NCBI GenBank assembly: GCA_028015205.1
Contig: CM051516.1
Coordinates: forward strand, 37,276,230 to 37,340,229
DNA: 64,000 nt
Direction: 5' to 3'
Source: Mytilisepta virgata
Taxonomy: Eukaryota; Mollusca; Bivalvia; Mytilida; Mytilidae
The position numbers were made by a program, and so were the translations under genes. Below the pieces are notes generated by a model. It saw nothing but the letters and a program-made list of their open reading frames with translations. It ran no database searches and had not been told where the DNA came from. Positions 33,475 to 46,600 of this stretch are shown one piece after another; within the stretch, counting starts at the first letter, position 1; every line of letters starts with the position of its first letter.

Positions 33475-36400
33475 GTAAATTAATTTGTTAATGGAAAAAG
33501 CAGTAGATCTTATATAACGCCAGTTTTTAAAAATCCTTTCATTTTCTAAAATGGCAACAAGAAGTTATATTTTATGTTATATGCAAGTTTGATTTATAGA
33601 TTTGCATAAATTCACTGAAGAACAGAATTAATTCATATTAAGTCCACCACTGGGAGTTTTGATAAGCTGCAAATAGTATTTCATATGAAATTTTATCCTG
33701 AGGCTAAGCCCGTGGTCCTATATCTTTTTGACGGCCGCTATCATATAGTATTGTACGTTCTTAACGTATTAATAGTGACAGAAAATCATACAGAATAGTA
33801 CAGTCATAATGTATTTAAACGTTCGTAAAAAAGGGTTCGTATAGCCATAAATGGTATCTAAATTTTACAATTTTTCCATAGAACCGATGTTAAAAATTTA
33901 AAATACGAAAAATAACGTTATGGCTTTAGAAATATTTCTAGATTATAAATCTTTAAAACCTTTTTAAAACATTATGGGTTTTCCATTCAAAACGCATTGA
34001 CTACGTTTTGTAATGCAACATTTTTTTTAAAAAATCAAATAATTACGCATGATAACGTTGTTGTTTTGAAAACTATATATGAACATGAAGTTAAAAGTTC
34101 ATAACATACTAATGTGTTGGAAACTTGAAGTGTTCAAGACAAAATATTTCGTAATAGTAAGATTTAAGTTTACAATGTACCAATGCGTAATTTTGTAATT
34201 AACTAATTTGTATAATTAAATTGTAAGGGGATCAATACTGTGATTGTTTTTAGTTTTTTGATTTGGTAATATCAAGGAACACAATATTAGAAATTGGTTA
34301 CCAACAATTTTAACATTTAATTGATGTAGAATGTACGAATAAAGGAATGGTCAAACTTTATATTTTTGATTAATTATGATTAGGCTTTACTTTGATTAGA
34401 TTTAAATTATTCGCACATTAAAATAATTTCCCATAAAAAAAACCATCGGATACAATGAATTGGCATCCTTCCACAACTTAAAAACCAAACAGTTGCCTTT
34501 TCTTTATATAATCCAAATTTGCGAACAAAGTTGCTGTTTCCTTCAAATTCCCATTACTGTTTGAGCCCAAAATAGGATCGGCTGTACAGATGCCGTTTTT
34601 TTGGTACGTTTAAATAGTTTATGACTGTACTATTCTGTATGATTTAATGAAAGGTGGCTGTACGAACCCAGTTTTTTCTGTACGTATAAATATGTTGTAG
34701 TCATGGAAAGGGTATGGAAGGCTCGACATGATACACTGGCTGATATGGAAAATGGCATGTTATATAATCTATAAATATGACCTTTTCTTTAGGAACCTTG
34801 CCAGGTGATATTTCCGTTAAAACATTTTCAACTGTTGAGAAAGATGACCAGCCAGAAGAGCATAATTACGGCATCAAGAGAGAAGAGCAAAACATATTTT
34901 CAGAGAATACTCAAGGTGTTTTGATGACAGGCATTCCTTCCGAAATTAAAATAAGTCGAACAATTGGTGTGGATAAATCTCAGCAAGATCAACAAACATC
35001 AGGTATATATATATATAAGTCGACTCTCGTTATCTCAAAGTTCTTTGGACGGCAAAAATAACTGAAAAATAGCTGAAAAAATTTCCAAGTTACGAAGGGA
35101 ATTTACTACCTCTGATAATTCTAAAATCTTTGTAGGTGCCAGTGAAAACGATAGATGATAATTAACTTGTTGATTAAAAAACCCCTGTATGCAAATTGAC
35201 GCTAATTAATCTACTCAAGGTAAATTGTTCTTACAATCAGTGTGAATTCTTTATAAATCAATAGACACTGATTGTCAATTACCGTAAATAAAACTTAACT
35301 GTGAAGACGATAAATTTGCAAGGTGATGTTTTGATGACGATTATTCAACATAATGAATAAAATTTTGTTGTTTTTATAATTTGGGATTTAAAATTTGACT
35401 CATGCAAATTCGATTAAAAAAGGAGTCAAACTACATAGGTTTACACTGTAAAACATTTGGGACCATATAAATAATTCAACTAGCGAGTTTGACATAACCA
35501 GAGTTGATTGTATATGGATGAAACCTTCGATGGAAGATACAGTTTTTGTCGAGCTTGAGTTGCAGAAGCAAGGCATAGCGATCCTACATTCCTTTGTCAT
35601 TGGTGGCATCTACATGTACATTCACTCTGTGGTTAAAGTTTTTCAAACATTAATAACTTTCTTAAACCATCCTGGATTTTTACCAAACTTGGACAGAAGC
35701 TTGTTCATGATCAAAAGATAGTATTCAGAGGCAGAGGAAAATTTTGTAATAATTTTTTCCATATTTTACTTATAAATTGACTTAGTTTTTCTCCCAGTTA
35801 ACATTACATACAGTCTGAAGTTAAACTTTTTAAAACATTAATTACTTTCTTAACCCATCACAGATTTTTACCAAACTTTCGCAGATTGAAGTTTCTTCAT
35901 GATCAATAAATAAAATGTGGACAAAAATTTCTGTATGATTTAATTATTACATTGAAAACATAGACAACAGCGAAAACAGGCGAGACACTGTGCTGCGTGG
36001 AAACCTCACAAATTTTTCATTGTTACCACATACATTCTACCTTAAACAGCATACTGATTTATTCTTTAGAATATACTACCTGTTTGAAGAGGAAAATAGA
36101 ATTTCACTAAATTGGTTAACTTTATAAATAAAGTATTGAAAAAGATTCTGTTTAGTACAGTATAAGCAAACATGTATGTATAGAATAATGGCAATTTATT
36201 TTCAGATACTGACTATACCAGGTTTGTAATAGAATGAGTCTTGTATCAGATAACATATTTTCATCATTCTTTTTATCGGTAGTATATAAAAAAGTTATTT
36301 AGGTCTAAAATTTTCACATAAATAAAAGATATGAAAGTAACGTTTATAGTGGATGTAACGTGTAAATTGTGCAGTTTCATGAATGACATTATTTCATTCA

Positions 36401-39400
36401 TTAAATTCACGTAGATGAACAAAGAAAATTGACATTTATGCCGAGCAAAAGTGATGTCATCCTTGACATTGACCCTAATGGCCTATAATTTTATTACCAG
36501 TTCATAATACTGACATTATCAGCCTGTTTGGAAATTTAAACAAATTGCCAAAAGACTTTCTTTTTTTCAGGAAACTTTGACAGGAGAATTTCTGAAAAGT
36601 TTCCTGTAGACATAACCAAAAAAGGGAAAGATGAAGATGTTAATATTTTAGAGGTCATATGTGCATGTCTTAATTCAAAATCTGGACATAGAATGGAGAT
36701 AACCCTTACAAATAAGAAGTACAAAACAGCTAAAACTAGTGACTTTGATAAATGGTATGCTAGATTGGAGGAAAAGATGAAACAGTATTTTTTTGATACC
36801 CCTACAGACCATGTCAAACCTGATCCATCAAGTGACTGCAACTCTGAAGAAATTGTCCTGATGATATTGCCTTCACCTAATACTTATACATTAGATAACT
36901 ACCTGTATTATCCATCTTTTTGTTCAGTTGACAAGGTTAAATATAACAAAGCAATTTCTATAATTAAAAGGGGAGGAAAAATAGGTAAAATACTTTTTGA
37001 AGAAAGAGAATATGTCTATCAAAACACTATCGATAATTTGAGAATAGAAAGAGAGAGTGTGCAGTTTAAAGAAGTAAAAGGACATGATGTTCCAAAGAAA
37101 GTAACTGATATGTCTTCAAAATACATATCTGGTTTTGGAAATTGCTCTGGAGGATGCATTTATTTTGGAATAACTGACGAGGAAGGAAGCGTTGTTGGTG
37201 TCGATATGTCAAAGACTTCTGAAAATGCTATTGGTAAGTTATTACATATAAGAATAATGAAATTATGAGGCCTTAAGATTATCTTAAAAATTCTTTGAAC
37301 AAAGGTTTGAAGTCAGAGAAGCACAATCTTTGTAAGGAAAACTAGCTTCTATGGAGAAGAACACACCTTGTCACCAATCTGCTTCAAACTCACAAGATTT
37401 ATGATAACAGGTTAGTGATTGTTAAAGTAGTAACATAGTACTACCAAGACCACTCTGTTGTCAAAAATACTTACCTGTATTATGGTATTATAACAAGGTC
37501 AAATGATGAAACCTAGATAATAAATTCAGATGGTGTCTCATTGACTCTTACCACTATCCTTGCATCTGCTTAAGAAAGGATATTTTGGGTATGTTCTTGA
37601 CACTTAAACTTCAAGCACTTGTAAATATATTTATGAATATAGGTGAATATATTTAAGGAAATGAAAGTAGTTTTAAGATTTATTTTATTATACATGTTAT
37701 AAGTTGAAGCACTTGAGAGACGCACATGCAATTGGATGTGGTGGGGCAATGGAAAAAGACTACAGAGAGGACATCATTGGGATATAAGGTTTTATGATAT
37801 AAGTAACATTCCAGCAGAAGTCCAGGTAAGGAAATATCATATTAAAAACTACAACAGACCTATAATTTTTTTTTGATTTTTCACTTCTGACTGTGACTTA
37901 CCATTGGCACATATACAATCATGTATGTAATGATTTTGGGTGAGGAATTAATCCACAATTTTACACTGGTAAAATTAATGGCCTTCGAACAAATATTTAT
38001 TAGCATTAAAATTAAATATTCTATGCCACCATTTTGATACTCATGATATGAAAATTTTGTCAATTTACGACTCGTCAGTCTTGCTCAAGGCAGAAAATTT
38101 TGAAAACCTAAAGCTAATCTAACCTAATCCAAAGCTTTGAATAGCAAATTCAAATGAAGAAATGATAGAAACACGAGAAAGGGTTTAAGCAAAACCAGCT
38201 AGAGACATGCAAGAGGTAGATACTCCTTAGTTTTCATAAATTTAATATTTATACAACAGTAAATTTAAGTAATAAATTTGTATTATCACATTCTGTAATA
38301 CAGGTAGGTAATTTGACTTCGAATATCACAACAAATTTATTAGTGAGATGATCTTTTGTACATTTATCTTCTTTTCAGAAGAATTTAAAAGTTATTGTTG
38401 TCTCTGTTGCTATGATGCCTGGAGGTGTTTTCACAACCGTACCTGAATCATTTTATATAGACAATGGAGTAATAAGACGATATGATTATTTCCAGTGGAG
38501 AAATGAAATGTTCATTTCATATAATGGTGAGAAAATATTGTAGAATGATTTCATATTTATATGTAAAAAGGCATACCAGGCAAGTTGTTTAAAGTTGTTC
38601 ATATAAATTTTGCTTAAACAATATCTTTAAAATTCTTATTCAGTCTCAGAGTAGTGGGTATACTGGAATACCCATGTCTCTCTGTCCATTCTCTCTTTTG
38701 TATGTTTGTTCATTCATCAATTTGTCCATATGTCTGTTTGTCTGCAAATCTTGTGTGTGCAGTTTGCCATTCAGGTTTATTTTGTTCATATTTTGTGTTG
38801 TGGTCTGCCATGACCTGAACATGCACACGTTATTCAGGTTTTGTGGTTTTGTGGTTGATGGATTTTTTTCAAGAATTATATCCCTTGTTATATCATTTGA
38901 TTGCATATCCTGTGTATGCACTAGTCATCATCTTTTGACTGACATTGTTCATATTTGTTATCATGAAGGGACATATAGATGTTTTTTATAAAGAATTTCA
39001 TGATCAATTTTTGCAAGATTTACATTTGCATGTACAGTGCAACCTGCCTAACATATTGCCTGACTGAATGGATTCAAACTAGAGTTTGTGTTTTTTGAAT
39101 TTTGGTTCATTTTTATGTTTTGGAGTTTAGTGTGCCTTCCATTTGGCTGAACTACTATACATTATTGTTAAGGGGCAACTGAAGCCCACCTCTGGATGTG
39201 GGATTTTCTCGCTGGGTTGAGCTGTTTTCTGCTCTTTGGTCGGGTTGTTGCCTCTTTGACACATTCTTCGTTTCCATTCTCTATTCTATTGTATGTCGCC
39301 ACAATAAAGACCTAAACTGAAAATCCCTTGCCTCTTTGACAGGAAAAAAAACTAAAAATATAAATTCCCTACCTACCTTGCCATTTTGTAAAATCAATTG

Positions 39401-40593
39401 TCTGAGAACCAGAGAATTTATTTTAGGGGTCCGTTTGATGGGATTTTTGCACTATGCTGTCCACAAAATTGCACTTCATTCTTTGAACTGATGAAATGTA
39501 GTGGAGAAATTAAACATTTTGCAAAAGAAACGAAAGATTATGTCAGTATTCCAAAAACTGATTGGACACAGACTAAAAATTATGACGTAGGTTGTCTCCC
39601 TTGGCCATGATAACCCAATATAATCTATCTAAAGTGTTTGGTTTTGTTAGAAATGTCAGTGACATATAGCTTCCATGGTCTATAATATTAAAATTGTCTA
39701 AAAAAAAATTAAAATTTCATTTATTAGTAGCTATATATGTTACATAATCATGAGTATCAGTACTATAAACCTCACAATGTATTTTAATTCAGATAATAGT
39801 ATTTGATGATAATTATAGTGTAAAATTTGTTTTTATTGAACAGAATCACCAGCCACAAAATCAGACTTGGAACCAATTATTGCTAATCTAGGAAAGCTAG
39901 TGGAACATGTAGAAATTGATGGAAAATTGGCTCGACAAAACAGCAGAAATACTAAATGTGACCCAAAAGGTAATTTTCTACATACAACTTTCATCTGTAA
40001 AATTTAAGTTAGGTAAATGGACTGTCGCAGTTTTTATTATATTTTTTATGCATTTAGAGCATGTGGAATTTCATCTGAATATTTTTAAAATAAAATTATA
40101 CAATGTATTGCCAAAGAATCATATCCATGAAATTAAAAAAAAAGTATATACAGTTAAACCTCGATGGGGCGAACTCGAAGGGACCAAGAAAACCAGTTCG
40201 ACCCATCAGTAGTTCGAGCCATCTCACTTCAGACATGTTTGTATCTGTACCGGAAGTGCGGTATTTACAATCGGTTAATGTAATGACCTTGGAAAATGTG
40301 TGTCGTACAAACATTTTGTACTTTGTACATGTTGTATGTACCTATGAATGTTAACTTTTGATGTTAATAAACATTATTTTTATTGTCTTTTCTTTGATTT
40401 GAAGACTAAATTAATTGACCTGTGTATTTGAGGTGTGTTTAATATCGATTAACAGACGACCACTGAAAACTTTGCACGGTAGTGTCTGTTATAATCATAA
40501 ACTGATCAAAAATGAATCAGAAGGTCTTATATAGCAAAGGATGATTTTTATACGACCGCAAAATTATTGCGGTCGTATATTGGTATGACGTTG

Positions 40594-40643
<50 letters not shown>

Positions 40644-43600
40644 TGCGTCGTCGTCCTTCGTCTGCGTCGTCGTCCGAAGACATTTGGTTTTCGCACTATA
40701 ACTTTAGTATAAGTTAATAGAAATCTATGAAATTTAAACACAAGGTTTATGACCACAAAAGGAAGGTTGGGATTGATTTTGGGAGTTTTGGTCCCAACAG
40801 TTTAAGAATCAGGGGCCAAAAAAGGGCCCAATAAGCATTTTTCTTGGTTTTCGCACAATAACTCTAGTATAAGTAAATAGAAATCTATGAAATTTTAACA
40901 CAAGGTTTATGACCACAAAAGGAAGGTTGGGATTGTTTTTGGGAGTTTTGGTCCCAACAGTTTAGGAAGTAGGGGCTAAAAAAGGGCCCAAATAAGCATT
41001 TTTCTTGGTTTTTGCACAATAACTTTAGTATAAGTAAATAGAAATCTATGAAATTTAAACACAAGGTTTATGACCACAAAAGGAAGGTTGGGATTGATTT
41101 TTGGAGTTTTGGTCCCAACAGTTTAGGAATTAGGGGCCAAAAGGGTCCAAAATTAAACTTTGTTTGATTTCATCGAAAATTGAACTATTGGGGTTCTTTG
41201 ATATGCCGAATCTAACCGTGCCTTTAGATTCTTAATTTTTGGTCCCGTTTTCAAATTGGTCTACATTAAGGTCCAAAGGGTCCAAAATTAAACTTAGTTT
41301 GATTTTAACAAAAATTGAATTCTTGGGGTTCTTTGATATGCTGAATCTAAACATGTACTTAGTTTTTTTATTATGGGCCCAGTTTTCAAGTTGGTCCAAA
41401 TCGGGGTCCAAAATTAAACTTTGTTTGATTTCATCGAAAATTGAAGTATTGGGGTTCTTTGATATGCCGAATCTAACTGTGCATTTAGATTCTTAATTTT
41501 TGGTCCCGTTTTCAAATTGGTCTACATTAAGGTCCAAAGGGTCCAAAATTAAACTTAGTTTGATTTTAACAAAAATTGAATTCTTGGGGTTCTTTGATAT
41601 GCTGAATCTAAACATGTACTTAGTTTTTTTATTATGGGCCCAGTTTTCAAGTTGGTCCAAATCGGGGTCCAAAATTAAACTTTGTTTGATTTCATCGAAA
41701 ATTGACTTATTGGGGTTCTTTGATATGCCGAATCTAACCGTGCATTTAGATTCTTAATTTTTGGTCCCGTTTTGAAATTGGTCTACATTAAGGTCCAAAG
41801 TGTCCAAAATTAAACTTAGTTTGATTTTAACAAAAATTGAATTCTTGGGGTTCTTTGATATGCTGAATCTAAACATGTACTTAGTTTTTTTTATTATGGG
41901 CCCAGTTTTCAAGTTGGTCCAAATCGGGGTCCAAAATTAAAGCTAAAAAAGGGGTAATTTTTTTTTTTTTTTTTGGGGGGGGGGGAATTCTCCACAGCAT
42001 ATTGTATTGCACAAGAAGCAAAAAATTGAATATAAATTCAAATCATATGACCAATTCTAAGTTCTTTATTTCAGTTATTCTGTGTCAGAAACCTATTATG
42101 TGTCAAATATTTGAAGAAATTTTCAATTGCACAGTATTGTGCAATAGCAAGAAATTGATATGTGTGCTCTGCTATCAAAACCTTATTATTAACAAATTCC
42201 ATGACTATGATGTCATTTTCTATTTTAATATGTTATGGTGTATTTAAATGGGCTGTTATGGTTGCAAAGTATAAAGAAATGGGGGGAGGGGGTTGAAAAC
42301 AAAATTTAGAGGGGGGGGGGTAAATGAGAAATTGGGGAGGGGGTAATTTTTTTCTCATTTCATATTTCATAAATTAAAAAGAAAATTTCAAATTTTTTTA
42401 GCAAAATAAGGGGGGGGGGGGGGTACATTAAATTTTATTGTTTTTTGGTTTTTTTTTGGGAGGGGGGGGGGGTCAATGTGCAACTTCATAGTGTATTGCA
42501 CAAAAGCTAAAAAAAGGGGTAAATTATTATTTTTTTTTGGGGGGGGGGGGGCAATTCTCCACAGCATATTGTATTGCACAAGAAGCAAAAAATTGAATAT
42601 AAATTCAACTCATATGACCAATTCTAAGTTCTTTGATTTCAGTTATTCTGTGTCAGAAACCTATTATGTGTCAAATATTTGAAGAAATTTTCAATTGCAC
42701 AGTATTGCGCAATAGCAAGAAATTGATATGTGTGCCCAATTTTAAATTTTAAATTGGTTATTTCTGATTTATATATAAAAACAAATAATACTGATATGGT
42801 TTGAATAGGTAAATTAAAAAATTTTAAGTTCTTAGACAACATTCATTCTGTGTCAGAAACCTATGCTGTGTCAAATATTTATTCACAATCCAAATTCAGT
42901 ATTGTATCAAGCTTGAATGTTGTGTTCATAATTGCCCCAACTATTCAGGGTTCGACATCTGCGGTCGTATCTAGCTGCGCCCAGCGGAGCATTTTATTCA
43001 TTATTATTTCACAGCTTTTTTATTTTTACAAGTTTTACTTGTCCAAGATTTTATCTCAAGCCAATGCATCAAAGTGAAATGTGATAACTGTTCATTTAAT
43101 TTATTGCTCATTTATTTTTTGATATTTCGAAGTATGAATTTTAAACATCTTGTTTATACAACAAAGATTCATCAAAGATCCAATTAAAGGTAATCATTGA
43201 TTTACACTAATTATGACAATAAACGTTAAAGATTATCTATTTATTGGCCAACTTCAGTTTTCACACCTGCGCTCCGAATCATGCATACGCTTGGACAATC
43301 AATGAACTATTTGACAGGTGCGTGATTGATTTTTGGGTATCAGATAATTTATTTTGTGTCCATGTGGGTACTCAGGTGAGAAATTTACTGTGTCCACTCT
43401 TGTTTCTCTTGCAAATTCACATTTCCGATAAAGGTTAAAGTTTAGATTTCAATTGTCCTATGTCATCTATGAATCTATATGTTAGTATGAAACAGAAGTG
43501 GTCTCTTGATTCCATGTTTACAACTGGTGTAGATGAATTGTAGATAATCCCTTAAATTAGGATTATTGGTATATGCATTTGTATCATATATTTTGAGTAC

Positions 43601-46600
43601 AATACATACATTTTTTATATCTATGCATTATACATTTGTACATGACTTTGCAAGACCTATATCATCTACCCTATATCACATCCCTAAAGCTATATCGCAC
43701 CCCTACTTGGAACACACTTTTTTTCATTCACAATGGTTTATTGTTGAAATATATGATATGAAGAATAAAACATGGTCAAACCTATATCACAAGCTATATC
43801 AACCATCGACCAATATCACACTTGGGGCCAAAGGCCCTCATCATATTGGCTACTCGGGTTGATAAAGCATGTGATATAAGTTTGGCTATATATTATTCTC
43901 CATATATTGCATCATCTGTAAGATCCATATTGATTCCAGTGATAACTACATCATATTTTAGAAACAGAGACTTAAAAGCTTATTCTTGTAATTTGCAGTA
44001 TTAACAAATATAATGGAAGGGCAATTGGCAAAGAATCATGTATACAGAGAAATATTCACAGATATTGAAAAAGCCATGGAAAAGAAGAAATCAGTCATTC
44101 TGAAAGGTACAAAAAAATGTATAAATATAGATTCTCCTTCAGGTACGAGTGAGTTATGGAATTTCTCCACCCGAGATAGTTAAATTTTCGATTTTCAACA
44201 TGCGAGCCTTTAGCGAGCGTGTTAAAATCTAAAATTTAACTATCTCGGGTGGAGAAATTCTATAACTCACGAATAAATTGAAGGAGAATCTGTTTCTCCT
44301 ATGATTTTCGACAAAAACCTCAAGAAAATGTCGTTGATATATATAGTTGTTTACACCATCATTTCGGGACTTCTCTAGTTTATCGTTCTAATAACTGTAG
44401 AAAAAAGGGTGGTAATTTCCATGTAGAAATTTAATCACTGGGAGGTGGTTAAAGATATTATGTATTTTTATCCCACCGATTAAAAACGTCAGGAATAGGA
44501 GAAAGATAAATACAGTTATACTGTTACAGTTTATAAATATTTTATATTCATACGTATAAGAGATAAAAAATTAAAAATGTACTTTTATTTATCTCATTGT
44601 ATTAGTTGTAATTATCTGTAATAAATAATTCTGCATTGACAAGCTTTTAAACAATTTATGTGTATTGTCTTTCAGTTGTTAAAATTGTGTTAATTATTAC
44701 ATTCTAAATATAAGGAAAGTTGACCTTGAATTTGGTTATCATTTTTAGGGCCAGTTGAGCTTTTGTCATTGTTGTCATGTGTATCGGTGTCTGTTGTCCA
44801 TAATTCATATTTGGAAGTTTCATTTCAAAATCTCATCTGAAACCTTTTAACACAATATAACATTCCACATGCAGGGATGTTGATCAAGTGTGATAATAAT
44901 TCGATAGAATATTCAACCAATTATGCATTTCCAATTTGGGATGGAAATAATGAAACACTTACAAAATATATGGGAATGGGTGTAAAAATTGGAATGTACC
45001 ACTGTATTCTGAACAATTATGACTTTCCTGTAGCTTTTGTTGGATTTATTTTTGTCCCCTGCCGCAACGCCACAGAGGGACTTATTAATGGTCTGTGTCC
45101 GTCTGTTCGTCTGTCCATCACAATTACTTGTGGACGCATCTCCTCTGAGACCGCTGATCAGATTTCGTTCAAATTTTGTAGGATTGTTAGTCACCACATG
45201 TACTTGATCCTATCGCACCAAGATTTTGATCCAACAAATTTTATGGGAGTTATGGGAATTTAACATTTTTGTGCTTGTGACACTATAAGAACAATTTGTG
45301 GATGCAACCTTAGACTGCTGATAGGATTTTGTTAAAATTTTGTAGGATTGCTAGTCACCATATATACTTTATTCTATCGCACCGCCATTTTGATTCAACA
45401 AATTTTACGGGAGTTATGGGACTTTAACTTTTTTCTGTATTTGACACTATAGGAACACTTTGTGAACGCAACTCCTCTGAGACCGCTGATCAGATTTTGT
45501 AAAAAATTTTGTAGAAGTGTTAGTCAACAAATGTAATTGATCCTATCGCACCAGTATTTTGATTCAACAAATTTTACGGGAGTTATGGGACTTTAACGTT
45601 TTTGTGCATGTGACACTATAGGAACACTTTGTGGACACAACTCCTCTGAGACCGCTGATAGGATTTTGTTAAAATTCTGTAGGATTGCTTAGGTCACCAT
45701 ATGTACTTGATTCTATCACACCGCCACTTTGATTCAACAAATTTTACAGGAGTTATGGGACTTTAACTTTTTCCTGCACATGTGTATTTGACACTATGTG
45801 GATGCAACTCTTCAGAGAATGCTGATCAGATTTCGTTCAAATTTTGTAGGATTGTTAGTCACCACATGTACTTGATCCTATGGAACCGCGATTTTGATTC
45901 AATAAATTTTACTGCAGTTATGGGACTTTAACGTTTTTGTGCATGTGACACTATACGAACACTATACGAACACTATACGTACACATGTACTTTATACTAT
46001 GCCGTCATTTCAATAATACACATTTTGTATATCTTGTGGGGCTTTGACTTTTCTCTGCGGCGGGGACATATGGCTACATGTATCAATCTTGTTTTGTTGG
46101 AGTTATTGCAAATTGACGGGGGATATTGTCAAAATAATAGTTTTCCTGATCTTTTTCGCAAACCCTTTTATGAAATGATCTTATTTTTGGTATATGAGCT
46201 TATAGTGGTATATGAGCTACAGATCAAGTTTGACTTTCACTCTGTCAATAAGTCTGCGTCCATTTCACATAGTGAAGGAGCATTTGGTGAGTTCTCTCGC
46301 AGCTCAAGCCGCTCTGGGACATTGTATTGCTCAGCAATACTCTTAGAATTCTTGTTAACTTTTTTTTCGTCATCTTTGTAAACTTTCAAAAATCTTCTCT
46401 CCTGAAATTTCAGGATCAATTTCAGCCAAACTTAGGATGAAAGATTCCTAGGGTATCTAGTATAGAAATTATGTTTTATTTTCTTGTCCATCGAGAAACA
46501 TGGCTAAAAATAGAACATAGGTGAAAAATGCAGTTTTTGGCTCAGTTAGAGCAAAACTGACAAGTATTAAAAATGTTTATGAGGTCAAGATCTACCTGCC

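Larger units (their letters stand above)
40545..42998 (+). mobile_element. GACCGC-hairpin repeat element, copy 3 (2.45 kb)
   Basis: Near-identical to copy 1: 5' hairpin (here with one change, AAATTATTGC), a long GTC run, three CTATGAAATTTAAACACAAG units, then ~261-bp units, T/G tracts, and the 3' end CTGCGGTCGTATCTAGCTGC with GCATTTTATT. It has one more 261-bp unit than copy 1. It lies in intron 6 in sense orientation. Confidence 0.87.

Noticed and set aside
38646..38991. Overlapping open frames of about 91 and 105 codons on opposite strands
   Set aside because: Located in intron 5, hydrophobic or low-complexity, no splice fit to neighbours.
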